The notes: generated by a model from the letters alone, not told the origin. Counted from the first letter of the stretch, positions 7,186-15,050 are shown. The stretch is DNA of 15,050 nucleotides from Acetobacteraceae bacterium (GCA_947476855.1 CANJSR010000059.1:1-15050); one strand, 5' to 3'. A program made the numbers and translations.

Positions 7186-7973
7186 CAGGTCGTGGATTCC
7201 TGGACCAGTTCCTGTTCGGATGATCCCGCGCCGTCATGCCGCACCACATCGGCGTCCGTCAGCATGCGCCAGGTGCCGCCCGACAGGACCTCGGCGGGAC
7301 GGAAGCGGGCCTTGTAGGCCATCTTCCTGCTCTCCGGCACCCAATAGCCCAGGTAGACATGCGGCAGGCCCAGCGTGCGGGCATGGCCGATCAGCCACAG
7401 CACGGCCTGGGTGCCGAGGGATCGTTTCTCCATCCCCGGGGCGAAGAAGCTGTAGACGGCGGACAGGCCATCGCCGAGGCGATCGGTCAGGCAGGCGCCC
7501 ACCAGCCGGTCCTCCCCATCGCGGAACTCGACGATGAAGGTGTCGATCGGCGTGTCCTCGACCATCGCGCGGTAGTCGTAGAAGCTCATGGTCGCCATGT
7601 CGCCAGCGCCGTGGCGGGTCTGCTGGTAGCGCTGGAACAACTGGAACTGTTCCGCGGTGGCGCGGGCCGGGACCTCATAGGCTTCCAGGTCGGCGTTGGC
7701 CTTTTCGATTTTGCGGAGCGTGCGCCCGGGCTGGAAACTGGCGACGGGCACGCGGATCGGAATGCAGGCCTGGCAGTTGGGGCAGACGGGGGCATAGGCG
7801 ATGTTGTGGCTGCGGCGGAAGCCGGCGCGGGACAGGCGGTCGTGCAGGTTGTCGGCGTCGGGGCCGGTGATCTCGGTCACGACCTTCCGCTCCGTCCTGC
7901 CCGCGACATAGGGGCAGGGCAGAGGCGCGGTCGTGTAGAAGAACTGCGGGCGGCGCGCTGGCTTGTAGGTCAT
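7185..7973 (-). CDS. bpt: aspartate/glutamate leucyltransferase (Bpt, ATE1-like)
   Basis: A 262-residue aminoacyl-tRNA-protein transferase of the bacterial N-degron pathway. Family knowledge: Bpt adds Leu from Leu-tRNA to proteins with N-terminal Asp/Glu, sending them to ClpS-ClpAP. Seen: ATE N-terminal domain (about 10-90) with YVAGRTERKVVTEI, GFRRSHNIAYAPVC and the cysteine cluster CPNCQAC (64-70); ATE C-terminal domain (about 110-235) with RHGAGDMATMSFYDY, LTDRLGDGLSAVYSFF, LGTQAVLWLI and YLGYWVPESRKMAYKARF, all diagnostic. The C-terminal tail after about 240 is variable and acidic/polar. The ATG at 7973 overlaps the upstream RDD-gene stop by four bases (ATGA), and its own stop overlaps the NUDIX start, so all three are coupled. 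Length matches the family (about 240-260). Confidence 0.95.
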   Translation of the reverse strand: MTYKPARRPQFFYTTAPLPCPYVAGRTERKVVTEITGPDADNLHDRLSRAGFRRSHNIAYAPVCPNCQACIPIRVPVASFQPGRTLRKIEKANADLEAYEVPARATAEQFQLFQRYQQTRHGAGDMATMSFYDYRAMVEDTPIDTFIVEFRDGEDRLVGACLTDRLGDGLSAVYSFFAPGMEKRSLGTQAVLWLIGHARTLGLPHVYLGYWVPESRKMAYKARFRPAEVLSGGTWRMLTDADVVRHDGAGSSEQELVQESTT

Positions 7974-8488
7974 GGCCCATGCTGTCGGGGGTACGAACCG
8001 TCACCCATGTTCCATTGGCCCCGCGCCTGGGTCAACGCCTCAAGCGCTTCGACGCGCATGACGACCAGGCCGCTGAGTAGATCGTGCAGGGTCCGTTTGC
8101 GGGGAACGAACAGGGCGACGACCAGCAGCAGGCCGGATGTCGCGAGGGTTGCGTAGTAGACCAGGACGCTGACGACGGCCTGGAGCAGGGTGGGTGGGCC
8201 GAAATCGGCGTTGCGGCGGACGATCAGGCCGCACAGTTGCTGGCCGGGCGTGGCGCTGGCGGGGCTGAGCAGGGACAGCACGTGATAGAGGAACGGGACG
8301 AACGGCAGGACGGACAATAGACCGAACCCCAGCCCCAGCGTGGCGAAGCCGATCATCCAGATCAGGATGGCGAGGCCGAAGGCGATCACGCCGATTACGG
8401 CGGCATCGATGATCCAGGCGAACATGCGCCGGCCGAGCACGCCGTTGCTGACGAAATCATCATCGGGTTGTTGGTGGCCGTACTGCAT
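7970..8488 (-). CDS. RDD-family integral membrane protein
   Basis: A 172-residue inner-membrane protein of unknown molecular function. Seen: an RDD-type start (LGRRMFAWIIDAAVIG, with R20/R21 and D28), hydrophobic segments at about 24-48, 51-73 and 101-127, the TPGQQLCGL motif at 80-88, and the closing motif RTLHDLLSGLVVMR (132-145) that typifies the family. The polar C-terminal tail (146-172) is glycine/glutamine rich. It is first gene of the RDD-bpt-NUDIX operon; the ATG at 8488 has only a weak upstream AGG. RDD proteins have been linked to solute or ion transport in some bacteria, but nothing here decides that. Confidence 0.9.
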   Translation of the reverse strand: MQYGHQQPDDDFVSNGVLGRRMFAWIIDAAVIGVIAFGLAILIWMIGFATLGLGFGLLSVLPFVPFLYHVLSLLSPASATPGQQLCGLIVRRNADFGPPTLLQAVVSVLVYYATLATSGLLLVVALFVPRKRTLHDLLSGLVVMRVEALEALTQARGQWNMGDGSYPRQHGP

Positions 8489-8662
8489 GAAGCCGAACCT
8501 GCCGGGATGGGAGAACGGTTCCTATCAGGATGTCGGCGCGACGGACAGGATTTCCGGAGGTTGCAGCCATGTGGCTGCTGTTCATGGGCAGGGATCTGGC
8601 GTGCGGTTCCGGGCGGGCGGGGTTGGCCGGTGCTTGGGTGTTCTGCTTTGGTGGACACGGAT
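8489..8662 (-). other. gap between the methylase and the RDD operon
   Basis: About 170 bases without a supported gene. It must carry the promoter of the RDD-bpt-NUDIX operon unless that reads through from the methylase, but I see no convincing -35/-10 pair on the minus strand. Its far end is the first unit of the CACGGAT array. Confidence 0.4.
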
Positions 8663-8693
8663 TTACACGGATCTGGCACGGATTTTCACGGAG
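8656..8693. repeat. four-unit CACGGA(T/G) heptamer array
   Basis: CACGGAT at 8656-8662, 8666-8672 and 8677-8683, and CACGGAG at 8687-8693; start-to-start spacing is 10, 11 and 10 bases, one DNA turn each. The methylase stop codon (8665-8663) falls between units 1 and 2, so units 2-4 encode its last ten residues (GSVKIRARSV). Short interspersed arrays of this kind are known to me from other bacterial genomes, function unclear. Confidence 0.75.
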
Positions 8694-11600
8694 CCTGGCG
8701 GAGACGCCAGTGTCCGGGCGTTGGCGGTCCGGTGGGTAGTGATCCGGTCATAGGCCGTCAGGCACAGCGTCGGGGCCTCGGACCACGAGGCGTGACTGAA
8801 GCTCTTGAGCACGTGGGCGTATTCCTCGCGGGTCAGGCCGTAGGCATGGGCGACCACGGCATCCGCCTCGGCGCGCAGACGATTGCGTTCGGCTGGATTA
8901 GCGACGACTGGCCATCGAGCGCGGTTGCCGACCAGCGGGGCGAACCGGGCGTCGTTCGCGCAGAGTGCCGCGGTCGTTTCGGCCAAGGCGGTCAGTGTGT
9001 CCTCGGTCAGCGCCGGCATCGGCAAGCCGTCCAGCAGGTAGAGACTGAGATGCGTCGCCGTCTTCTGCCGCACCAGCCAGTCGAAGGGGAAGGCGTTGAA
9101 CACCGCGCACAGCGCCAGGGCCAGGCGGGGCGGGCGCGCGCCGGGCGTCTTTTCAACGGTCGCGGTATGACCCAGCACGACACCGGGCGGCAGGATCGTG
9201 GCGATGGCGGATCGTTCGTCGTTGGATCGCGCGATGTCGCGGAACGCGAGGCGGAAGTGCCGCACGGACTCGGCGACCAGGGGCTTGGCCGCCAGCGCCT
9301 CGGTGCGGACGCGATAGCGGGGCGCGGTGTCCCAGCGATCGGTATATTGGTGGAACGTCTTGCCCTCATGCAGCGGGCACCAGGCGGGATCGTCGCCGGC
9401 CCCACCGATCGGGGCGAACAGGCCGGCATCGTCGGTCATGTGCAGGTCGCGGCCGAGGCGAATGCCGTTCGACGCGCACCACGCGCCGAACCGCTGCCCT
9501 CCGTTGGCGAACAGCCGGCGCGCCAGGATCAGGTCGGCGGGGCCGCGCAGTTCCGTCAGCGTCTGGTACGGCCCGCCCGAGGCATCGATGAAAGCGCGGT
9601 CATAGGTCATCACCCGGGCGGGGTCCCCGGCCTGCCCGATCTCCTCCAGATAGAAGGCGCAGCGCACGGCATGGGCCGGACCGGGCCGGCGGGCCACGAC
9701 GAGGGCGAACTTGAAGCGGCTGTCGATGTCGAACAGGCCGCGCCGGTTCTCGAACGACAGGCAGGTTTCCAGGCCGTGGTCCAGATACAGCCGGCGGATC
9801 CCGGTCGTTCCCTCATTGGCATGAAACGCCGAGGGCAGTAGCAGCCCCACCGCCCCATCCGCCGCCGCCAGCCGGATCGCCCGCTCCGCGAACAGCCGGA
9901 ACGCATCGAGGTTCCCGGCCGTGGAGTCGCTGCCCATCCCCACGCGCTGGTGCCGGAACAGGCGGTTGGCGACGCGCTTTCGGCGGTCGAACCCCGCGCG
10001 GTAGGCGGCGAAGTCGTCCGCGACCGCGGGGTCGGCCAGGACCCGCGCCTCGATGGCCGCACGCTCCCGCTTGGTCGGCGCATCCAGTACGGACAGGTCG
10101 TGGCCGGCGACGAAATCGCTCGTGTTGTGCTGGATGACGTCCCAGGGCGGGTTGCCGATCACGGCGTCGAAGCCGGCGACCTCGGCGAAGGCGAGGTCCC
10201 AGGGCAGGGCTTCGGCCCCCGCTTCCAGCATGGCGGCCTGGCGCGGGGTGGGGGCCGCGGGCCAGGCGCCGGTGGCGGCGACCGCCTGGGCCAGGGCCTG
10301 CCACTCGTCATCGCCCTCCCGCGTCGCCAGCATCGCCGCTCCGGCCCAGGCGCGGGCCAGGTTCAGCAAGGGCGCGCGCGCCGACTCCAACGCTTCCCGC
10401 GCCGCCTGCTTCAGCGCCAGATCGGCGAGGTCGCGGCCCAGGGTGGCCCCGATCCGGCGCACCTGCTCGACCGCCGTCGCGTGCATTGCCGCCAGACGGT
10501 CGGCCAGCCCGGCAGCCAGCAGCGGATCGAGCATCCCGCCGCCCACCGGCAGGCGCCGCATGTCATCCAGGAACGGGCCGGCGAGCGAATCCCCCTGCAC
10601 CAGCCGGTGATCCAGGAAAGTCAGCGGCAGCCCCTCCGCGTGCGATTCCAGCCACAGGGCCAGTTTCGCGAGCTCGATCGCCAGCGGGTTGCGGTCCGCG
10701 CCATACAGGCAATGCACGGCCACCAACCGTCGGCACAGCGCCATCGCCCGCCGCTCGGCGATCCCGCCCTTGGCCAAGGCGGGCAGCCAGCTTGCCAGCA
10801 GCCCGTCGGGATCGGGCAAAGCGGCGATGCGGGCGGAGAGGACGGCGGCGCGGGCGGGGGGCGTCGCGGGATCGCGGGCCAGGGCGTCGCAGCGGCGGCA
10901 GGCGTCGAACAGCGCCTCGGCCAGGAAGCGGCAGGCTTCGACCAGGAAATGCCCGCTGCCGGTCGCCGGATCGACGACCCGCAACGCCAGGATCGCACCC
11001 GGGTCCGGGTCAGCGTCCGGGCTGCGGGACCGGCAGGCGGGGCCGAGGCTTTCCGCCACCAGGAAGCGGACGAAGCCGGTGGGCGTGTAGTAGCTGCCGC
11101 TGGCCTTGCGGCCCTGGCCGGCGCGCAGGAAGAACCGTCCGGCGGGGATTGCCTCCACCGCCAGGGGATGGGTGGGATCGGCGGCGATGACCACCTCCCG
11201 TTCGGATCGACGCAGGCGGCTCATCGGGCGGCCGGCGATGCCGGGTTCCAGGTCCAGGAGGGATTCGTAGACGCTGCCCAGCACCTCCACGTCCAGCGCG
11301 CCGTAGTGGACCCGTTCGCGTGCCCCGCCGGCGGGCGTGGTCCACAATAATCGGTCGAGCAGCAGCGCCACCGCCCGTTCGCCCCAGGGCAGGCGGTCGA
11401 GCACCGGCATCGTGTCCGCGGCGAACAACGCCCCGCCCAGCGGCGCGATCACCAGTTCGGCGCAGCGCAGCCCTTCTTGCGCGGCGCGGAACAACTGGCG
11501 CAGGCCGGTTTCCAGCATGCTGCCGGTCGCCTGGCCGTGGTCGAGGTGCCGCCGGACCAGGGGGCCGAGGGCCTGGTTGGGCGACAGACCCTCCCGCCAA

Positions 11601-12532
11601 AGCCGCGTGGCGGCGAAGCTGAATCCCTGCGCGGGGTCGGCGGACGCCTCCAGCTTCAGGATGAACAGCAGCCGGTGGATCAGGATCAGGCCGTCATGCC
11701 AGAGATCGGCGGGCGGGGGCGGGGCCGGCGCGTCCTGGATCACCGCCTGGAGGAATCCTTCCAGCGCCGCCCGCGCCTGGGTCCGCAGCGCGCCGGTGAC
11801 CCGCGCCTGGTGCAGGCGGGCGGCGTCGAGGATGCCGGGCAGGGCGGCGATGCCGGCCTCGCAGGCCAGGCGGAGCAGCAGGTCCAGCCCCTCGGGCGGT
11901 GGTCCGGGTGCGCGCCAGGCATCGAGCGGGAAGGACACATGGCTGTCCGGCAGGGCCGGGTCGCTGATCAGCAGGCGCAGGTCCATGCCATTGGTCAGCA
12001 GGCCCAGCCGCTGGTTGCCGGCGCGCAGGACGCGGTGGGCGGCGCGCAGGGGGCTGGCCCGCCAGGCCTTGGGCGCGCGGATCGGGGCGTCGAGGTCGGC
12101 CGCCGAACCGGTGGCCCAGGCGCGGAGCAGGCCGCCATCGCCCCCGTGCAGAAGGTGGCCGCCATCCTCCGCGCCTTCCCGGGTGGTGACGGGTTCGGCG
12201 CGGACCGGCGGGCGTAGACCCAAGGCGAGGGCCAGGGGTGTGACCGCGTGCCGCAGCACCTGGGTCGGGCCGGCGGTGGGCCCGAGCTGACGCAAATGGC
12301 CCTGGATCGCGCGCCAGATCGCGGCCAGGCGGGCGGGGTCGGTGGGCGGCAGCCCCAGGCGGGTCAGCACGTCGGGCAGATCGAGGCGGAGGAAGGACGC
12401 GGTCAGCGCGGACCCGGTCGCGGTCGGGGCCCGGGCGCTGGCTTCGGTCGCCACTGGTGGCGGCACAGGCCGCCGCGTGCCCCGCGCGCCCCGGTTCGGG
12501 GAACGACGGGCCGTGGCGGTCCCGGCCTTCAT
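8663..12532 (-). CDS. Eco57I-like N6-adenine DNA methyltransferase, DrmMI/PglX-like, of a defence module
   Basis: A 1289-residue class I SAM-dependent DNA methyltransferase. Seen, from the start: a low-complexity basic tail (1-45); an N-terminal domain with LGLLTNGMDLRLL near 175-187, resembling the nuclease-like N-terminal domain of type IIG enzymes but with no E-x-K catalytic pair that I can find; a long helical region (190-450); then methylase motif X (SGSYYTP, YYTP 481-484), motif I (DPATGSGHF, 521-529), DRNPLAIELAKLALW around 610-630, QGDSL near 650, and motif IV NPPW (794-797), the adenine-specific type. After it come a helical/target-recognition region and a C-terminal NAFPFDWLVRQ segment near 1150. 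The ATG at 12532 overlaps the helicase stop as ATGA; an in-frame extension to 12961 is only overlap with the helicase. Expected role: marking self DNA or signalling within an anti-phage system with the SNF2 helicase. The last residues come from the CACGGA array. Confidence 0.88.
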   Translation of the reverse strand: MKAGTATARRSPNRGARGTRRPVPPPVATEASARAPTATGSALTASFLRLDLPDVLTRLGLPPTDPARLAAIWRAIQGHLRQLGPTAGPTQVLRHAVTPLALALGLRPPVRAEPVTTREGAEDGGHLLHGGDGGLLRAWATGSAADLDAPIRAPKAWRASPLRAAHRVLRAGNQRLGLLTNGMDLRLLISDPALPDSHVSFPLDAWRAPGPPPEGLDLLLRLACEAGIAALPGILDAARLHQARVTGALRTQARAALEGFLQAVIQDAPAPPPPADLWHDGLILIHRLLFILKLEASADPAQGFSFAATRLWREGLSPNQALGPLVRRHLDHGQATGSMLETGLRQLFRAAQEGLRCAELVIAPLGGALFAADTMPVLDRLPWGERAVALLLDRLLWTTPAGGARERVHYGALDVEVLGSVYESLLDLEPGIAGRPMSRLRRSEREVVIAADPTHPLAVEAIPAGRFFLRAGQGRKASGSYYTPTGFVRFLVAESLGPACRSRSPDADPDPGAILALRVVDPATGSGHFLVEACRFLAEALFDACRRCDALARDPATPPARAAVLSARIAALPDPDGLLASWLPALAKGGIAERRAMALCRRLVAVHCLYGADRNPLAIELAKLALWLESHAEGLPLTFLDHRLVQGDSLAGPFLDDMRRLPVGGGMLDPLLAAGLADRLAAMHATAVEQVRRIGATLGRDLADLALKQAAREALESARAPLLNLARAWAGAAMLATREGDDEWQALAQAVAATGAWPAAPTPRQAAMLEAGAEALPWDLAFAEVAGFDAVIGNPPWDVIQHNTSDFVAGHDLSVLDAPTKRERAAIEARVLADPAVADDFAAYRAGFDRRKRVANRLFRHQRVGMGSDSTAGNLDAFRLFAERAIRLAAADGAVGLLLPSAFHANEGTTGIRRLYLDHGLETCLSFENRRGLFDIDSRFKFALVVARRPGPAHAVRCAFYLEEIGQAGDPARVMTYDRAFIDASGGPYQTLTELRGPADLILARRLFANGGQRFGAWCASNGIRLGRDLHMTDDAGLFAPIGGAGDDPAWCPLHEGKTFHQYTDRWDTAPRYRVRTEALAAKPLVAESVRHFRLAFRDIARSNDERSAIATILPPGVVLGHTATVEKTPGARPPRLALALCAVFNAFPFDWLVRQKTATHLSLYLLDGLPMPALTEDTLTALAETTAALCANDARFAPLVGNRARWPVVANPAERNRLRAEADAVVAHAYGLTREEYAHVLKSFSHASWSEAPTLCLTAYDRITTHRTANARTLASPPGSVKIRARSV

Positions 12533-15050
12533 GGCGCGTCCGGGCGCAGCATCAGCATGCCGATCGGGGTGATCGCGGGCACGCCCTGGATGGTGCGGGC
12601 GGCCAGTGCCTCGGTCCGCTCGCGGAACAGGGCGAGGACGGCGGCGGCGTCGCGGCGCTGTTCCGCGGGCGCGGTGGCATCGGCGGTGAAGGCGGCCAGG
12701 CGGTCCAGCGCGGTGGGGAGGGTCTTCCAGTCCGGCGCCTCCGGGACATCGCCGAACAGGTCGGGCGTGGGCGGTGTCCAGGGGCCGGCGATCTCGGTCG
12801 TCCGGCGGTTCAGCCAGTCGGTCAGCGTCCTCGTCTCCCGTGCCAGCATCGCGTCGTGGGTCGCGCGGAACCGTTCGGTGATAGCCCCGGCCGCCTCGGT
12901 CGCGAGGGCCAGCGCGTCGGGTCCCCGGTCTGGCACCCAGGCGGCGAACAGCCGGGACCATGTGTCGTCCGGTCCCTTGTCATCCGATCCTGAGTCGTCC
13001 GATCCTGTGTTGCCTTGGGCCAGCGCCAGCCAAGCGGCCGGGTCAACGATGACCCGAGGCGGCCCGGTTCGGTACAACCGAACCGCGATCACGTCGCGCA
13101 GGGCCGAACCCAGACCGTCCCGCAGATCCAGCGCATAGGTCAGCAGCACGGAGGGGTCGTCCTGGCCTCGGGCGACCGCGATCCGTGGGTCCGGGCCTTC
13201 GGCTGCTTCGGCCCGCATGTGTTCCGTTACGCGCCGGACCAAAGGGTGCGCCCAGCCGGGACAGGCGACCTCCCGCCCTTGTGCATCGCGCAACAACGCC
13301 GGATCGGCGGTGGCGCGTAGCCCGCCGGTCCCGGGGTCGTGCCCCGGCAGGCCGGAGAGGTCGGCGTGCCACGCCGCCGGGGGCACCAGCAGCAACGCCG
13401 ACTGGCCCGGATCGGTGCCGGCGGCCACAGCCAAACGATTGCCGGTCACCGGGGCGTCCGTCATTACCGACCCGCCCGCCAGCACGATCGCCTCGCCCAG
13501 GAAATCCAGTGGCCCGCGGCCGCCGATCGCCCGCGTCGCGCCCGGGGGCAGCCGGGTCGCGCTGGCGGCGCCGAGGCCGGTCAGCCAGCCATGCCGGACG
13601 GCCATCCGCTCGAAGCCGGCATAGGCTCGGTCGATCTCGTGCAGCAGGTCGCGATAGGCGGCGGCGTCGGCTTCCTCGGCCACCCGGTCAAGGCCACGGA
13701 TCGGTGAGGGCTTCGGCGGGAACAGCGGCGCCTGTTCCTCGGCGAAGCCCGCCACCAGGCCCGGCCCCAGCGCGTCGCCCTCCGCCGTCACGCCGATCGT
13801 CTCCGGCATCACGTCCAGCGCCAGGCGGGCGCGCTCATACTTCGCGATCAGGCGCAGCAGGAGCCGTTCCTCGAAGGTGCCGGCCAGATAGGGGTAGCGG
13901 ATATCCGGCTCGTGGCGCTGGCCATAGCGGTCGATGCGGCCGTTGCGCTGTTCCAGCCGGTTCGGATTGTAGGGCAGATCGAGGTGGATCAGATGCCGGC
14001 AGCGCTGGTGCAGGTTCAGCCCCTCGGCCAGCGAGTCCGTGCTAACCAGGATGATCGGGGCCTCGGTGGCGAAACGGTCCGCGGCCGCGGCGCGCCGGTG
14101 GTCGGGGTCGGCGCCGCTGATGGTCAGGATCGCGCCGCCGACCGACGGATCGGCCAGCAGGTGGTCGCGGGCGGCGTCCTGGCTGTCGGCGTATTCCGTG
14201 TAGACGAGGATATTGGCGTCCGGTTCGGCTGCCCGGATCGCGCGGATATCGGCCGCCAGCGCGCGCAGCTTGGGGTCCTCGGCCGCCGCGTCCTCGCCCA
14301 GGCGGATCAGCGCGCGCAGGGCGGCGGTGATGTCGCCCGCCGGTGCTTCATGCAGTTCGGCGGCCATGCCCTGGGCCTCCAGTTCCGCCTGGTCGCGTTC
14401 GTCCTCGGCTGACAGCACGCCATAGCGCGCGAGGCGCCGGCGATAGGTCCGCAGCGCGCGTGCCCGTTCCCGGCGAAGCGCCGCCTCATCCCCCACCGCA
14501 GCGAAGGCCGCGTGCCGGTCCGCCACCACGGCCAGGGTGTTGACGCAGGCCCGCAGCGTGGAGACCGATCGTTTCAACAGCCCCACGAAGGCCAGCGTGT
14601 CGGCTGGATGGCGCGGATGGGCGCCGCGCCGCAGTCGGGGCGCGATCAGGGCGGCCAGTGCCTGGTGGAACGCGAGCACGCGCGCATCCGCCGCGGGCGT
14701 CAGCGTGATCGGCAGCGGGGTCACCGTCCGCTCCCGAAACAAGGCGCGGCCGGTCACGGGATCGCGGACATGCGCCTTCAACCGGCGCACGACATGGCGC
14801 CGGTACGCCTGGCCCAGCAGCCGGCCCTCTCCATCCACCAGGCCCGGATCGAGCAGCCCCATCAGCGAGGCGAAATGCGCGTCGTTGCCGTCATGCGGGG
14901 TGGCGGTCAGCAGCAGCAGGCCCTCGGCCCGGACCGCCAGGACCTCGGCCAGGCGGCGGCGCTGGGTGTCGGTGGCGCCGTTGCCGACGCAGTGATGCGC
15001 CTCATCGATGATCGCGAGGTCCCAGGCGGATCGTTCCAGCTCCGCCAGCA
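12529..15050 (-). CDS. SNF2/RapA-type DEAH helicase (DrmD-like), 5'-truncated by window edge
   Basis: Superfamily 2 ATPase; 839 residues visible (first full codon at 15048), with Walker A and the N-terminus beyond the window. Numbering from the first visible residue: motif II DEAH at 15-18 (AIIDEAHH), motif III TATP at 48-51, motif IV NILVYTEYADSQ near 280, motif V STDSLAEGLNLHQRCR at about 336-351, motif VI RLEQRNGRIDRYGQ at 364-377. These match the HepA/RapA branch of SNF2. A C-terminal domain of about 400 residues follows: a conserved-looking PGWAHPLVRRVTEHMR, a repeat-encoded Asp/Ser/Gly linker (12963-13007) and a helical end. The stop (12531-12529) overlaps the methylase ATG by four bases, so the two are made together. 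In class 1 DISARM a SNF2 helicase (DrmD) is paired with an adenine methylase (DrmMI); that assignment is inference because drmA, drmB and drmC are not in the window. Confidence 0.88.
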   Translation of the reverse strand, partial: LAELERSAWDLAIIDEAHHCVGNGATDTQRRRLAEVLAVRAEGLLLLTATPHDGNDAHFASLMGLLDPGLVDGEGRLLGQAYRRHVVRRLKAHVRDPVTGRALFRERTVTPLPITLTPAADARVLAFHQALAALIAPRLRRGAHPRHPADTLAFVGLLKRSVSTLRACVNTLAVVADRHAAFAAVGDEAALRRERARALRTYRRRLARYGVLSAEDERDQAELEAQGMAAELHEAPAGDITAALRALIRLGEDAAAEDPKLRALAADIRAIRAAEPDANILVYTEYADSQDAARDHLLADPSVGGAILTISGADPDHRRAAAADRFATEAPIILVSTDSLAEGLNLHQRCRHLIHLDLPYNPNRLEQRNGRIDRYGQRHEPDIRYPYLAGTFEERLLLRLIAKYERARLALDVMPETIGVTAEGDALGPGLVAGFAEEQAPLFPPKPSPIRGLDRVAEEADAAAYRDLLHEIDRAYAGFERMAVRHGWLTGLGAASATRLPPGATRAIGGRGPLDFLGEAIVLAGGSVMTDAPVTGNRLAVAAGTDPGQSALLLVPPAAWHADLSGLPGHDPGTGGLRATADPALLRDAQGREVACPGWAHPLVRRVTEHMRAEAAEGPDPRIAVARGQDDPSVLLTYALDLRDGLGSALRDVIAVRLYRTGPPRVIVDPAAWLALAQGNTGSDDSGSDDKGPDDTWSRLFAAWVPDRGPDALALATEAAGAITERFRATHDAMLARETRTLTDWLNRRTTEIAGPWTPPTPDLFGDVPEAPDWKTLPTALDRLAAFTADATAPAEQRRDAAAVLALFRERTEALAARTIQGVPAITPIGMLMLRPDAP
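12963..13007. repeat. three 15-bp tandem repeats inside the helicase gene
   Basis: Units 12963-12977, 12978-12992 and 12993-13007 share the core TCxTCCGxTCC. Each unit encodes five residues: GSDDS, GSDDK and GPDDT. The unit length is a multiple of three, so gain or loss keeps the frame and only changes an acidic linker. Confidence 0.8.

Noticed and set aside
8460..8585. Possible small minus-strand ORF (about 42 codons from the ATG at 8585) before the RDD gene
   Set aside because: It has no good ribosome site, overlaps the RDD start out of frame and shows no recognisable features.
8656..8693. CRISPR-like array
   Set aside because: Units are only 7 bases with 3-4-base spacers and are partly coding; nothing like CRISPR repeats or cas genes is present.
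9950..11350. 466-codon plus-strand frame inside the methylase
   Set aside because: High-GC shadow, antisense to methylase motifs I, X and IV, with no recognisable domain.
12533..12961. 143-codon N-terminal extension of the methylase
   Set aside because: It lies wholly inside the helicase gene in another frame and reads as Arg/Pro-rich shadow sequence; the ATG at 12532 gives a classic ATGA overlap.

Overview
The window is GC-rich (roughly two thirds G+C by eye), with codon positions saturated in G/C and no phage or IS signature. Gene content (O-acetylhomoserine sulfhydrylase, COG0523 GTPase, Bpt-type aminoacyl-transferase, paralogous family-5 solute-binding proteins) fits an alphaproteobacterium. 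Rhodospirillales/Acetobacteraceae is my best guess, by inference only. All coordinates come from reading frames, start/stop codons and motifs seen in the sequence.

Region 1 (1-2052, minus strand): a FrnE-like DsbA-family oxidoreductase, followed downstream by metY, whose 3' end is cut by the window edge. A 120-bp gap between them holds a G-rich hairpin, a plausible sigma-70 promoter and a strong Shine-Dalgarno for metY.

Region 2 (2101-6374, plus strand): divergent from region 1 across 48 bp. A CobW/COG0523 metal-chaperone-type GTPase is followed 23 bp later by a periplasmic solute-binding protein and then a tandem paralogue of it. No permease or ATPase partners are present, so both binding proteins look like orphans here. 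A strong hairpin in the convergent gap (6375-6552) probably ends the transcript.

Region 3 (6553-8488, minus strand): a tightly coupled housekeeping-like operon, RDD membrane protein - bpt (N-degron pathway transferase) - NUDIX hydrolase, with 4-nt and 1-nt overlaps.

Region 4 (8663-15050, minus strand): the accessory part. A SNF2/RapA-type helicase (N-terminus beyond the window) overlaps by 4 nt (ATGA) a 1289-residue Eco57I-like adenine-specific DNA methyltransferase without a visible nuclease active site. This helicase-methylase pair has the architecture of the DrmD-DrmMI half of class 1 DISARM, or of a related uncharacterised anti-phage/restriction-like module. The methylase ends inside an array of four CACGGA-type heptamers spaced one helical turn apart, which also marks the border with the housekeeping operon. 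Whether this is DISARM depends on genes beyond position 15050.
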